From the NCBI RefSeq assembly GCF_002885955.2, contig NZ_POQS01000006.1, forward strand, positions 285,465-327,482: a DNA stretch of 42,018 nucleotides. Reading direction: 5' to 3'. Shown one piece after another: positions 33,632 to 42,018 of this stretch. This DNA comes from Achromobacter pulmonis (GTDB taxonomy: Bacteria; Pseudomonadota; Gammaproteobacteria; Burkholderiales; Burkholderiaceae_B). A model generated the notes under the pieces. The model ran no database searches. It was not told the origin of the DNA and saw nothing but the letters and a program-made list of their open reading frames with translations. The first letter of the stretch is position 1; every line of letters starts with the position of its first letter. The position numbers were made by a program, and so were the translations under genes.

Positions 33632-36600
33632 TTACAGCGTACGCGCGATTTCCTTGATTTCAAAGACTTCCAGCTGGTCGCCCACCTGGATGTCGTTGTT
33701 GCCGCGCAGCGTAAGGCCGCAGTCGAAGCCCGACTTGACTTCCTTGACGTCGTCCTTGAAGCGGCGCAGCGAATCGAGCTGGCCGGTCCAGTGGACCACG
33801 TTGTTGCGCAGCAGGCGGACCTGCGAATCGCGACGCACGATGCCGTCGAGCACCATGCAGCCGGCGATGTTGCCGATGCGCGAGATGCTGTAGACCTCGC
33901 GGATCTCGACCAGGCCGATGACCTCTTCTTTCTTCTCGGGCGCCAGCATGCCCGACATGGCCGCCTTCACCTCGTCCACGGCGTCGTAGATGATGTTGTA
34001 GTAGCGCACGTCGATGCCGTTGGTCTCGGCCAGCTTCTTGGCGCTGGCTTCGGCGCGGACGTTGAAGCCGATGACCACGGCGTTGGAGGCGATCGCCAGG
34101 TTGATGTCGCTTTCCGAGATGCCGCCCACGGCCGCGTGCACGACCTGCACGCGCACTTCGTCGGTCGACAGCTTGACCAGCGACTGCACCAGCGCTTCCT
34201 GCGAACCCTGCACGTCGGTCTTGACGATGAGCGCCAGGGTCTGGGTGCCTTCGCCCAGGTTGTCGAACATGGACTCCAGCTTGGCGGCCTGCTGGCGGGC
34301 CAGCTTGACGTCGCGGAACTTGCCCTGGCGGAACAGCGCGATTTCGCGCGCCTTGCGCTCGTCGGCCAGCACCATCAGCTCGTCGCCGGCGGCCGGCACT
34401 TCGGTCAGGCCCTGGATCTCGACGGGGATGGACGGGCCGGCTTCCTGGATGGGCTTGCCGTTCTCGTCCAGCATGGCGCGCACGCGGCCGAAGCTCGCGC
34501 CGGCCAGCACCACGTCGCCGCGATGCAGGGTGCCGCTTTGCACCAGGATGGTGGCGACCGGGCCGCGGCCCTTGTCCAGGCGGGCTTCGATCACGATGCC
34601 CTTGGCGGGCGCGTCGACCGGGGCCTTAAGCTCCAGCACTTCGGCCTGCAGCAGCACGTTTTCGAGCAGGTCGTCGATGCCCTCGCCGGTCTTGGCCGAC
34701 ACGGACACGAACGGCACGTCGCCGCCGTATTCTTCCGGCACCACTTCCTCGGCGACCAGCTCCTGCTTGACGCGGTCGGGGTTGGCGGTGGGCTTGTCGA
34801 TCTTGGTCATGGCCACGACCATCGGAACGCCGGCGGCCTTCGCGTGGTGGATGGCTTCGCGGGTCTGCGGCATCACGCCGTCGTCGGCCGCGCAGACCAG
34901 GATGACGATGTCGGTGGCCTTGGCGCCGCGCGCACGCATGGCGGTGAACGCCTCGTGGCCCGGGGTGTCCAGGAACGTGACCATGCCGCGCTCGGTCTGG
35001 ACGTGGTAGGCGCCGATGTGCTGCGTAATGCCGCCGGCTTCGCCCGCGGCGACCTTGGCGCGGCGGATGTAATCCAGCAGCGAGGTCTTGCCGTGGTCGA
35101 CGTGGCCCATGACGGTCACGACCGGGGCGCGCGGCAGCATTTCCGCTTCGGTGCCGGCGGCCGATTCGTCCAGGAACGCTTCCGGATCGTCCAGCTTGGC
35201 GGCGATGGCGACGTGGCCCAGTTCCTCGACCACGATCATGGCGGTTTCCTGATCCAGCACCTGGTTGATGGTGACCATCTGGCCCAGCTTCATCAATTGC
35301 TTGATGACCTCGGCGGCCTTGACGGACATCTTGTGGGCCAGGTCGGCCACGCTGATGGTCTCCGGCACGTGGACTTCACGCGCGATGAATTCCTGCGGCG
35401 CCGGCTCGTTGCGGCGATCGTTCTGCTGGTTGCGGCCGCCACGGCCGCCGCCCTTGCCGCCCTTGCCGCCGGCGCGCCAGCCGTCGCGGCTGGCCGGCGC
35501 GGCCGCCTTGTCGGCAGGCTTCTTGCGCGAGGCGTCCTCGGACCAGGTCGAAGCGACTTCGGCCGTCTTGATGGTCTTCTTGTTGCCGGGCGCGGCGGGC
35601 TTGGCGTCCTTCTTGGCGCCGGGCGCGGCGCCGGGCTTGCCGGCCGGCTTGTGCAGCGTGCCCGAAATCGGCGCGGCGGCGGGCGCCTCCGGCTCGGGGG
35701 CGCGCAGCACCTTGCGCGGACGGTTCAGCATTTCACGCAGGGCGGCGGCTTCGGCCTCGGCGGCGCGGCGGGCTTCGTCGCGGGCCGTCGAGGAAGCGGA
35801 AGCGGCCAGCGGCGGCGCGGCGCGGCGGTTGCCGGCCTTGGCGGCGGGCTGGGACGCGGCCGGCAGCGGCGCGGCGGCCTTGGCGGGTTCGGACTTCGCG
35901 GCAGGCTGGGCCTGGGCGGCAGGCATCGAGGCCTGGGAGGAAGATGGTTCGGACTTATTAGCTAGCACAACGGGTTCCGGCTTGGCTTCTTCAGCCTTGG
36001 GCTCGGTGGATTCAGTCTTGACTTCGGGCTTGGCCTCTTGGGCCACGGGCTCGGCAGGAGCAGGCGCCGGCGTCGGTTCGGGCTCAGGCTGGGCCGGGAC
36101 TTCGGCGGGCTTCGCCTCGACGGGGGCGGGCGCTTCGGCCGCGACGGGTTCAACGGGCGCGGGCGCTTGTTCCGGCGCGGGCGCTTCTACGGCGGCGGGC
36201 TCTTCCGCCTTCTTGGCCGGGGCCTCGGCCTCGGCCTCGGCCTGCACGGGAGCCGCCTCGCGGGGCGCGGCCACGGCCGGCGCCTCGGGAGCCGCCGGCG
36301 CGGACACCTGCTGCGCCTCTTCGGCGGCGGTTTCCTCTTCGGCGCGTGCGGCAGCCGCCTGCTCCAGGGCGATTTCGGAGGGATCACGCTTGACGAACAC
36401 GCGCTTCTTGCGCACTTCGACCTGGATCGTGCGCGACCGGCCGGTGGCGTCTGCCTGGCGGATCTCGGACGTCTGGCGTCGCGTCAGGGTGATCTTCTTG
36501 CCTTCGGTCGCGCCGTGGGCGCGGCGCAGCGATTCGAGCAATTTCGCCTTGTCGCTGTCGGTGACGGCATCGTCCACCGATTTGAGGTCAACGCCGGCCG

Positions 36601-36676
36601 AGCGCAGCTGTTCCAGCAGCACATTGGCAGGCATTTTCAGCTCGGTAGCGAACTGGGCGACGGTGTTACTCGACAT
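33632..36676 (-). CDS. infB: Translation initiation factor IF-2
   Basis: A 1014-residue GTPase that places initiator tRNA on the 30S subunit and drives subunit joining. The N-terminal IF2N domain (1-55, MSSNTVAQFATELKMPANVL) is followed by a long Ala/Pro/Glu-rich linker (about 110-300) and a basic Gly/Arg patch near 405-420. A second IF2N-like segment (ETISVADLAHKMSVKAAEVI) comes next, then the G domain, with P-loop GHVDHGKT near residue 522, DTPGHEAF and TKIDKP. The C-terminal fMet-tRNA-binding domains end CGLTLRGNNDIQVGDQLEVF. It is longer than the E. coli protein (890), mostly through the linker. It follows nusA by 96 bases; internal starts for shorter isoforms are plausible but not demonstrated. 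Confidence 0.97.
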   Translation of the reverse strand: MSSNTVAQFATELKMPANVLLEQLRSAGVDLKSVDDAVTDSDKAKLLESLRRAHGATEGKKITLTRRQTSEIRQADATGRSRTIQVEVRKKRVFVKRDPSEIALEQAAAARAEEETAAEEAQQVSAPAAPEAPAVAAPREAAPVQAEAEAEAPAKKAEEPAAVEAPAPEQAPAPVEPVAAEAPAPVEAKPAEVPAQPEPEPTPAPAPAEPVAQEAKPEVKTESTEPKAEEAKPEPVVLANKSEPSSSQASMPAAQAQPAAKSEPAKAAAPLPAASQPAAKAGNRRAAPPLAASASSTARDEARRAAEAEAAALREMLNRPRKVLRAPEPEAPAAAPISGTLHKPAGKPGAAPGAKKDAKPAAPGNKKTIKTAEVASTWSEDASRKKPADKAAAPASRDGWRAGGKGGKGGGRGGRNQQNDRRNEPAPQEFIAREVHVPETISVADLAHKMSVKAAEVIKQLMKLGQMVTINQVLDQETAMIVVEELGHVAIAAKLDDPEAFLDESAAGTEAEMLPRAPVVTVMGHVDHGKTSLLDYIRRAKVAAGEAGGITQHIGAYHVQTERGMVTFLDTPGHEAFTAMRARGAKATDIVILVCAADDGVMPQTREAIHHAKAAGVPMVVAMTKIDKPTANPDRVKQELVAEEVVPEEYGGDVPFVSVSAKTGEGIDDLLENVLLQAEVLELKAPVDAPAKGIVIEARLDKGRGPVATILVQSGTLHRGDVVLAGASFGRVRAMLDENGKPIQEAGPSIPVEIQGLTEVPAAGDELMVLADERKAREIALFRQGKFRDVKLARQQAAKLESMFDNLGEGTQTLALIVKTDVQGSQEALVQSLVKLSTDEVRVQVVHAAVGGISESDINLAIASNAVVIGFNVRAEASAKKLAETNGIDVRYYNIIYDAVDEVKAAMSGMLAPEKKEEVIGLVEIREVYSISRIGNIAGCMVLDGIVRRDSQVRLLRNNVVHWTGQLDSLRRFKDDVKEVKSGFDCGLTLRGNNDIQVGDQLEVFEIKEIARTL

Positions 36677-36772
36677 TAGGCTCTCTCTTCCCTATATGCA
36701 GCTATTACAAACAACGTGAACTTGCGGCGGGGACGGATGGCGTCCATCCGCCGCAGACCCGTGTCCTTTTGG

Positions 36773-38251
36773 TTATTCTTCGTCGAACCAATGGGCGCGG
36801 GCACGCATGATGAGGTCGCTGGATTCCTGTTCGGACAGGCCGGAAATCTCCGCCAGTTCGTCCGTGGCCAGTTCAGCCAGATCGTCACGCGTATGCACTT
36901 GACGCTCGGCCAGCTTGGCGGCCAGTTCGGGCGTCATGCCTTCGAGTTCAAGCAAATCCTGCGCGGTCTCAAGGCGCTCTTCCTGGGCGATCGCCTCGGT
37001 CAGCAGCGCATTGCGGGCGCGGGCACGCAATTCATTGATGGTGTCTTCGTCAAACGCCTCGATCTCCAGCAGCTCCTGCAGCGGAACGTAGGCGATTTCC
37101 TCGATACCGGTGAAACCTTCGTCGATCAGGATGTCGGCCACCTCTTCGTCGACGTCCAGCTTGCTCATGAACGTGCTGCGCAGGCCCGAACGCTCGACTT
37201 CCTGGCGGTTCAGGCTTTCTTCCGGCGTCATGATGTTGATCTGCCAGCCGGTCAGCTCGGAAGCCAGGCGGACGTTCTGGCCCTTGGCGCCGATGGCCTT
37301 GGGCAGGTTTTCCTCGTCCACCACGACGTCCATGGCGTGCTTGTCTTCGTCCACGACGATGGATTCGACGTTGGCCGGCGCCAGCGCGCCGATGACGAAC
37401 TGCGCCGGATCTTCCGACCACAGCACGATGTCGACCTGCTCGCCGCCCAGCTCGTTGCGCACCGCGGTCACGCGCGAACCGCGCATGCCCACGCACGTAC
37501 CGATCGGATCGATACGCTTATCGTATGCCACCACGGCGATCTTCGCACTCACGCCGGCGTCGCGGGCCGCGGCCTTGATCTCGAGCAGGCCCTGCTCGAT
37601 CTCGGGCACTTCATTCTCGAACAGCTGGCGGATGAACTCCGGCGAGGTGCGCGACAGGATCACCTGCTGGCCGCGCGCGGCGTGGTCGACGCGCAACACA
37701 AAGGCGCGGACGCGGTCGGCCACGCGCAGGTTTTCCTTCGGGATCATCTCGGAGCGCGGCAGGCGCGCCTCGATCTTGCCGGTCTCGATGATGGCGTCGC
37801 CCTTGTCCATGCGCTTGATCGTGCCGGACACGATGGTCTCGCCGCGCTCAAGGAAGTCGTTCAGCACCTGTTCGCGCTCGGCGTCGCGGATCTTCTGCAG
37901 GATGGCCTGCTTGGCGGCCTGCGCACCGATGCGGCCGAACTCGATGGGTTCGAGCGGCTCTTCGATGTATTCGCCTTCCTTGATGCCGGGGACGATTTCC
38001 TGCGCGTCCGACAGCATTTCCTGCTTGTCGGGTTCCTGCAGGCCCGCCTCGTCGGGCACGACCAGCCAGCGGCGGAAGCCTTCGTGATCGCCGGTTTCCC
38101 GATCGATGGCGACACGGATGTGCGCATCATCTTTGAAGCGCTTTTTCATTGCCGAGGCCAGCGCGCTTTCGAGCGCGCCGAACACGACGTCGCGCGTGAC
38201 GTTCTTTTCACGCGCCAAGGCATCGACCAACAGAAGAATTTCGCGACTCAT
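36773..38251 (-). CDS. nusA: Transcription termination/antitermination factor NusA
   Basis: A 492-residue RNA-polymerase-binding protein. The N-terminal domain (1-125) begins MSREILLLVDALAREKNVT. An S1 domain (about 135-200) precedes two KH domains (about 230-345, with DPIGTCVGMRGSRVTAVRNEL and NLPKAIGAKGQNVRLASELT). C-terminal acidic helix-hairpin repeats follow (about 365-492), the form found in proteobacteria. The ATG at 38251 overlaps the rimP stop by four bases. In E. coli, NusA lowers expression of its own operon by acting on leader terminators. The hairpin before rimP could serve that purpose here (inference). Confidence 0.97.
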   Translation of the reverse strand: MSREILLLVDALAREKNVTRDVVFGALESALASAMKKRFKDDAHIRVAIDRETGDHEGFRRWLVVPDEAGLQEPDKQEMLSDAQEIVPGIKEGEYIEEPLEPIEFGRIGAQAAKQAILQKIRDAEREQVLNDFLERGETIVSGTIKRMDKGDAIIETGKIEARLPRSEMIPKENLRVADRVRAFVLRVDHAARGQQVILSRTSPEFIRQLFENEVPEIEQGLLEIKAAARDAGVSAKIAVVAYDKRIDPIGTCVGMRGSRVTAVRNELGGEQVDIVLWSEDPAQFVIGALAPANVESIVVDEDKHAMDVVVDEENLPKAIGAKGQNVRLASELTGWQINIMTPEESLNRQEVERSGLRSTFMSKLDVDEEVADILIDEGFTGIEEIAYVPLQELLEIEAFDEDTINELRARARNALLTEAIAQEERLETAQDLLELEGMTPELAAKLAERQVHTRDDLAELATDELAEISGLSEQESSDLIMRARAHWFDEE

Positions 38252-38751
38252 CGCTTTTTGCCCTTGAAATCCAGAACAGGATCCAGTTTTGCACGTTCGA
38301 TATCTTCGACCGTGAAATTCAACACCTGGACTTCGTTCTTTTTTGCCTCAAATTCGAGACCGAACACGGTCTTTTGCACTCCAGCAGCCGCATCCGAGGC
38401 CGCGGCGTCTTCTTCGGGCACGGTCAACGTGCCGGAAAAGACCTTGCGTCCGTCCAATGCCTCGCGCAGCTTGATTTCGATGCGCTCGCCTGCGAACCGG
38501 CGGAAATCGGCCTCGTTGCGCAGCGGGCGGTCCACGCCCGGCGAACCGACTTCCAGCCGCTTGTAGTCGATGTTCTCGACTTCAAACACCCGCGACAGCT
38601 GGCGGGATACCTGCTCGCAGTCTTCGATGCGCACACCGCCGACCCGGTCGATCGTGACGCGCAAAAGGCCCAGGGCGGCACGCTCGACGTCCACGAGTTC
38701 GACGTCCATGCCGGCCAGAGCCTCTTTGGTCAATGCGAATAAATCAGCCAT
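38248..38751 (-). CDS. rimP: Ribosome maturation factor RimP
   Basis: A 167-residue protein needed for 30S subunit assembly. Start ATG at 38751 gives the family-like N-terminus MADLFALTKEALAGMDVELV; an in-frame extension to 38796 would read through the terminator-like hairpin and is not family-like. VEVGSPGVDRPLR-type sequence (here LEVGSPGVDRPLR, about 93-105) is diagnostic. A low-complexity insertion, EEDAAASDAAAG, lies in the C-terminal SH3-like domain. The ribosome site is weak (GAG three bases before the start). It is the first gene of the operon and overlaps nusA by four bases. Confidence 0.95.
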   Translation of the reverse strand: MADLFALTKEALAGMDVELVDVERAALGLLRVTIDRVGGVRIEDCEQVSRQLSRVFEVENIDYKRLEVGSPGVDRPLRNEADFRRFAGERIEIKLREALDGRKVFSGTLTVPEEDAAASDAAAGVQKTVFGLEFEAKKNEVQVLNFTVEDIERAKLDPVLDFKGKKR

Positions 38752-38757
38752 ATACTC

Positions 38758-38785
38758 AAAAAAAATGGGCTGCACGCCCAGCCCA
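38758..38785 (-). terminator. Terminator-like hairpin (candidate attenuator) before rimP
   Basis: On the minus strand TGGGCTG-GGCGTG-CAGCCCA followed by eight T residues, ending only 6 bases before the rimP ATG. All rimP-operon transcription from upstream must pass it. Confidence 0.6.
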
Positions 38786-39158
38786 CCGTATTGCACAGCG
38801 CCCAGCCGCTACCCTACTGCACGTAAGGAGCAATGCCGGGCGGTGCCCTATATTGCGACCTAATATTTGGCTTGGCGCCGGGCGCCCCGGACCCGTAATC
38901 GCTTTCTATGCTGCCGTTATTGCCGGCGCCGCTCAAGCGTGGTTGCAATAGTGCTTACAACACCAGGTTTGCAACACAGCACCGAACGCGTCCCGGCAAA
39001 ACATCCAGGCAAAAGCAAAGACGCGAAGCCATGAAAACCATTGATTTTACCAGATAAACTGAAAAAACGCCTGATTCGTCACGGGCTTACGTCCAGACCC
39101 ACGTTTATCTGGGACATATCTCACCCGGCGGCGTAGCCAGCGCGCCGGGTCGCGGCCA
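38786..39158 (-). promoter_or_regulatory. Leader/promoter region of the rimP operon; no gene seen
   Basis: This gap holds no supported gene or tRNA. It contains an inverted repeat GTTGCAA...TTGCAAC (38942-38948 and 38969-38975). A 10-base perfect inverted repeat, CCAGATAAAC...GTTTATCTGG (39050-39059 and 39103-39112), comes next. A GC-rich hairpin ACCCGGCG/CGCCGGGT (39123-39150) lies just after the rluB stop. A -35-like TTGCAA near 38975 with a poor -10 about 16 bases downstream is the best promoter guess. Confidence 0.4.
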
Positions 39159-40949
39159 TCAACGGCCCCGGTGGCTGCGCCCGCCCATCATGCCCAGGCG
39201 GGATTCGTGCGCCGAAGCGCCACGGGGTTGCCAGTCGTCGCCGCGCGGCGCGGCGTTGCGCGCCGCGCGCGGCTTGCCGCCAGCGCCCGGGCCCTTGTTG
39301 CCGCCGGAACGCGCGCCCTCGGTCTTGTTGCCGCCCCGGCCGCCGGCCGCCGGCTTACCGCCGCGCGCAGCATTGCCGCCGCGCGCGCCTGCCGGCTTGC
39401 CGCCACCCGGTTTGCCGGACTTGCGGCCGGCGCCGGCCGGCGCCTCGGCCACATTGCCGGCTGCGACGTTGCCCGGCTGGCCGCCGGCCGCCGCGGCGCG
39501 CACGCCACGGCCCTTGTTGCCGCCCGGCTTGCCGGACTTGGAACCCGGCTTGCCGCCGCCCTTGCCGCCCGCAGCCGCGCCACGCCCGCCGCCGGACTTG
39601 CCGCCCTTGCGGTTGCCCGTGTCGCCGCCCAGCGGATGGCCGTTGGCGTAGCCGCCGGCGAACATCAGACCGGTGCCGAACGGATCGGACGGACAAGCCA
39701 GCGTCTGGCCGGCGCTGCCCTTGCCGCCGCCCTGCAGCTTGCCGCGGCGGCCGATGCGCGCGCCGTTCATGCCGTTGCGATCCATGGTGCCGAATCCCGG
39801 CGGCAAGGCGCTGTCGTGCGATTGCGGCTGCTTGGAGCGGCGGCGATTGCCGCCCGCGTCGTCGTCCTCGCGCAACAGGCCCAGCTGGACCATCAGCGCG
39901 GTGACCAGCGAGGAATCCAGCTCGTCCCAGCGGCCGCGGCGCAGCGTGCGCGGCAGCACGATGTCGCCGAAGCGCGTGCGGATCAGGCGGCTGACGGTGA
40001 CGCCCACCGCCTCGAACATGCGGCGCACTTCGCGGTTGCGGCCTTCCTGCAGCGTGACGCGATACCAGCGGTTGCTGCCGTCGCCGCCCAGGTAGTCCAG
40101 CGAACCGAACGCGGCCAGGCCGTCGTCGAGTTCGATGCCGTCGACCAGGGACTGGCGCTGCGCCTCGTCCATCTCGCCCAGCACGCGCACCGCGTACTCG
40201 CGCTCCGTGCCGTAGCGCGGATGCATGATGCGGTTGGCCATGTCGCCGGAGGTCGTGAAGATCAGCAGGCCTTCGGTGTTCAGGTCCAGGCGGCCGACCG
40301 ACAGCCACTTGCCGGTGCGCAGCTTGGGCAGGCGCGCGAAAACGCTGGCGCGGCCGCCCGGGTCGTCATGGCTGACGATCTCGCCGGCGGGCTTGTGGTA
40401 GAGAATGACGCGCGGCGGCTTCTTGGTGTTGGCGCGCACGATGGGCTTGCCGTTGACGCGCACCTGGTCGTTGGGGGCCACGCGCTGGCCGATGTGCGCC
40501 GGCTCGCCGTTGACCGACACGCGGCCGGCCACGATGAGTTCTTCCATTTCGCGGCGCGAGCCGATGCCCGCGTCCGCCAGCACCTTGTGCAGCTTGGGCA
40601 TGACCGCTTCGCTGTTGAGGTACTTGCCGAGACGCTGCTCCATGCGGTCGGCCGTCTCCAGGTAGGCCAGCGCCTGCTCGGCTTCCTGCTCGGCGCCGCG
40701 GGAGTCCGCGGACTCGACCGGGGCGGCGGCCTCGGCCGCTGCGGGCTGGGCTTCGCCGGCGGCGGCCGGTTCGGCCGACGCGTCGCCGCGGCGGCGGCGG
40801 AACGGCGTCCTCAGCTTGCGGCCGCGGCCGCGCGCGCCGGCTTCGCCCTCGGCCGCCGGCTCGCGCGCCGTGGCGGCTTCCGACTGGCCGCCGGTAACGG
40901 CGTCATCTGAACGGGGATTGTCATCCTGCATTGTTGTATTCGTTGTCAC
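39159..40949 (-). CDS. rluB: 23S rRNA pseudouridine synthase RluB, with long basic Gly-rich tail
   Basis: Makes pseudouridine 2605 (E. coli numbering) in 23S rRNA. Read from a GTG at 40949 with GGAG eight bases upstream (596 residues); ATG at 40931 is an alternative. A disordered, Ala/Glu/Arg-rich N-terminus (1-105) precedes an S4 domain (about 115-160, PKLHKVLADAGIGSRREMEE). The catalytic domain has Asp222 in SVGRLDLNTEGLL. After about residue 362 comes a tail of some 235 residues made of Gly, Lys, Arg, Ala and Pro repeats (GGKPG, GGNKG and similar). That makes the protein about twice the E. coli size (291). It starts 17 bases after the scpB stop, the usual scpB-rluB order. Confidence 0.93.
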   Translation of the reverse strand: MTTNTTMQDDNPRSDDAVTGGQSEAATAREPAAEGEAGARGRGRKLRTPFRRRRGDASAEPAAAGEAQPAAAEAAAPVESADSRGAEQEAEQALAYLETADRMEQRLGKYLNSEAVMPKLHKVLADAGIGSRREMEELIVAGRVSVNGEPAHIGQRVAPNDQVRVNGKPIVRANTKKPPRVILYHKPAGEIVSHDDPGGRASVFARLPKLRTGKWLSVGRLDLNTEGLLIFTTSGDMANRIMHPRYGTEREYAVRVLGEMDEAQRQSLVDGIELDDGLAAFGSLDYLGGDGSNRWYRVTLQEGRNREVRRMFEAVGVTVSRLIRTRFGDIVLPRTLRRGRWDELDSSLVTALMVQLGLLREDDDAGGNRRRSKQPQSHDSALPPGFGTMDRNGMNGARIGRRGKLQGGGKGSAGQTLACPSDPFGTGLMFAGGYANGHPLGGDTGNRKGGKSGGGRGAAAGGKGGGKPGSKSGKPGGNKGRGVRAAAAGGQPGNVAAGNVAEAPAGAGRKSGKPGGGKPAGARGGNAARGGKPAAGGRGGNKTEGARSGGNKGPGAGGKPRAARNAAPRGDDWQPRGASAHESRLGMMGGRSHRGR

Positions 40950-40966
40950 TGGGACAGCTCCGAATT

Positions 40967-42018
40967 TCAAACTTGGGTAGGCCTGCCGGGGGCAGGCTCG
41001 TCATCATCTGGGGACACCGGCTCTTGGTCGGCCTCGGGCCGCCGGAGATCTGCCTCGTCCGATTCCGGCGAGGCGGCGTCCGGGCCAGGCCGAACAGGAT
41101 CGGCAAGACCGGAAGCGGGCTCATGCCCGGCAGCGGCTGGCGCCGCGTGATCGGTCTCGTCAATCGGGTCGGTCGGTTCCGCGTGTTTTGCGTTCTCGAC
41201 GCTTTCCTTTGCAGCACCGGCCTCAGGGGCGTCGGCGGCCATATCGGAAATGTCGCTGCCAGCCTCGCTCCCGGGAAAACCGGGCATGGCTGGCGTATCG
41301 GACAAGCCTTCGGCTTGCTCCCGGACGGTGGATTCGTCGGCGGGTTCCGCGCTTTCTTCTGTGCGCGAAAGCGGGAATTCTACGCTATCGACCGGCCCTA
41401 TGGGTACATCCTGTTCCGAAACAGACAATTCCGCAACCGGGATAACCGCGGCGGCGTCGGCGGCGGCTTCGGAATCTTCTTGTTTTTCTTCCTGGGCGCC
41501 GTCTTCCGGGCCGCCCTCGCCCATCACCTGCTGCACTTCGCCCAGGTCCAGGCCGGCCAGCGCGGCTGCGGCCTGGGCCGATTCCAGCGCCGGCAGTTCG
41601 TCCAGCGCGCGCAGGCCGAGGTCGTCGAGAAACTGCCGCGTGGTGCCGAACAGCGCCGGGCGTCCGGGCGCGTCGCGATGGCCGATGACCTCGATCCATC
41701 CGCGGTCCTCCAGGGCCTTCACGATCTGGGAAGACACGGTCACGCCGCGTATGTCCTCGATGTCGCCCCGGGTCACCGGCTGGCGCCAGGCCACGATGGC
41801 CAGCGTTTCCATCACGGCGCGGGAGTACTTGGGTGGCTTCTCGGGATTGAGCCTTTCCAGGTAGCGCTGCATGCTGGGACGGCTCTGGAAGCGCCACCCG
41901 CTCGCCAGCTGCACCAGCTCCAGGCCGCCGTCGGCCCAGTTGTTCTGCAGTGTCTCCAGCAGCCCGCGCAACGCGCTGTTGTCGAATTGCTCATCGTCCC
42001 CGAACAGCTTGCGCATTT
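40967..42018 (-). CDS. scpB: Segregation and condensation protein B (partial, N-terminus beyond window edge)
   Basis: ScpB joins ScpA and SMC in the condensin complex that compacts and separates the chromosome. The visible part (at least 349 residues) begins MRKLFGDDEQFDNSALRGLL; in the family this lies about 20-30 residues inside, so the true start is probably to the right of the window. Two winged-helix domains (visible residues about 1-150) include SRAVMETLAIVAWRQPVTRGDIEDIRG, the signature segment (quoted here in part as AIVAWRQPVTR). From about residue 165 a roughly 185-residue acidic, Ser/Ala/Pro-rich tail follows, nearly doubling the normal size of about 200. rluB follows by 17 bases. 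Confidence 0.93.
   Translation of the reverse strand, partial: MRKLFGDDEQFDNSALRGLLETLQNNWADGGLELVQLASGWRFQSRPSMQRYLERLNPEKPPKYSRAVMETLAIVAWRQPVTRGDIEDIRGVTVSSQIVKALEDRGWIEVIGHRDAPGRPALFGTTRQFLDDLGLRALDELPALESAQAAAALAGLDLGEVQQVMGEGGPEDGAQEEKQEDSEAAADAAAVIPVAELSVSEQDVPIGPVDSVEFPLSRTEESAEPADESTVREQAEGLSDTPAMPGFPGSEAGSDISDMAADAPEAGAAKESVENAKHAEPTDPIDETDHAAPAAAGHEPASGLADPVRPGPDAASPESDEADLRRPEADQEPVSPDDDEPAPGRPTQV

Noticed and set aside
32882..35965. Long plus-strand frame opposite rbfA and infB
   Set aside because: Composition-driven antisense frame (Gly/Ala/Arg/His-rich), covered by two certain genes on the minus strand.
38786..39158. tRNA gene upstream of rimP, as metY in E. coli
   Set aside because: No cloverleaf, T-loop GTTCAAATC-like sequence or CCA end could be found on either strand.
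1..42018. CRISPR arrays, insertion sequences, prophage genes
   Set aside because: No regularly spaced direct repeats, transposase motifs or phage structural proteins were seen on either strand.

Overview
The window is a GC-rich (roughly two-thirds G+C) betaproteobacterial chromosome segment. The gene repertoire points to the family Alcaligenaceae and most likely the genus Bordetella: orphan Bug/TctC-type periplasmic receptors, the order scpB-rluB / rimP-nusA-infB-rbfA-truB-typA, and xseB-ispA at the left edge. I cannot decide the species. No rRNA, tRNA, CRISPR array or insertion sequence was recognised.

Layout. Positions 1-1139 (minus) hold xseB and the 5' nine-tenths of ispA (isoprenoid precursors). 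Positions 1217-5752 carry an IclR regulator divergent from a Bug receptor, a membrane acyltransferase and an unusual Rieske non-haem iron protein. Positions 5828-13473 are a phosphonate (2-aminoethylphosphonate, AEP) catabolic locus. On the minus strand it has an ABC importer (ATPase, double-length permease, binding protein), the C-P hydrolase PhnX and an FAD amine oxidase-like protein. On the plus strand, divergently, it has a LysR regulator and a PhnZ-like HD oxygenase. The classical partners PhnW (transaminase) and PhnY (hydroxylase) are not in the window, which makes this the most interesting metabolic region.

Positions 13511-24943 are mixed housekeeping and transport genes: sulfurtransferase, EamA permease, htpX, sdaA, Na/Pi symporter, dienelactone hydrolase, a ZIP metal transporter, polA, and a LOG-family protein divergent from polA. 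A large nested palindromic repeat lies at 19611-19728. Positions 24977-29548 hold an M20 amidohydrolase plus Bug receptor unit, its divergent LysR regulator and a second LysR gene. Positions 29545-30503 hold a small two-gene module (small helical protein plus nucleotidyltransferase) with its own candidate promoter. It looks inserted next to typA and resembles toxin-antitoxin or defence modules.

Positions 30599-38751 (minus) are the translation/transcription operon rimP-nusA-infB-rbfA-truB-typA, with ATGA overlaps at rimP/nusA and truB/typA. A terminator-like hairpin lies directly before the rimP start codon. Positions 40949-42018 are rluB and scpB, each with a long low-complexity C-terminal tail.

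How it works together: the phosphonate locus would import AEP-type compounds and convert them to acetaldehyde or glycine plus phosphate. The Bug and LysR/IclR units are typical carboxylate-scavenging modules. The right half is core information processing.
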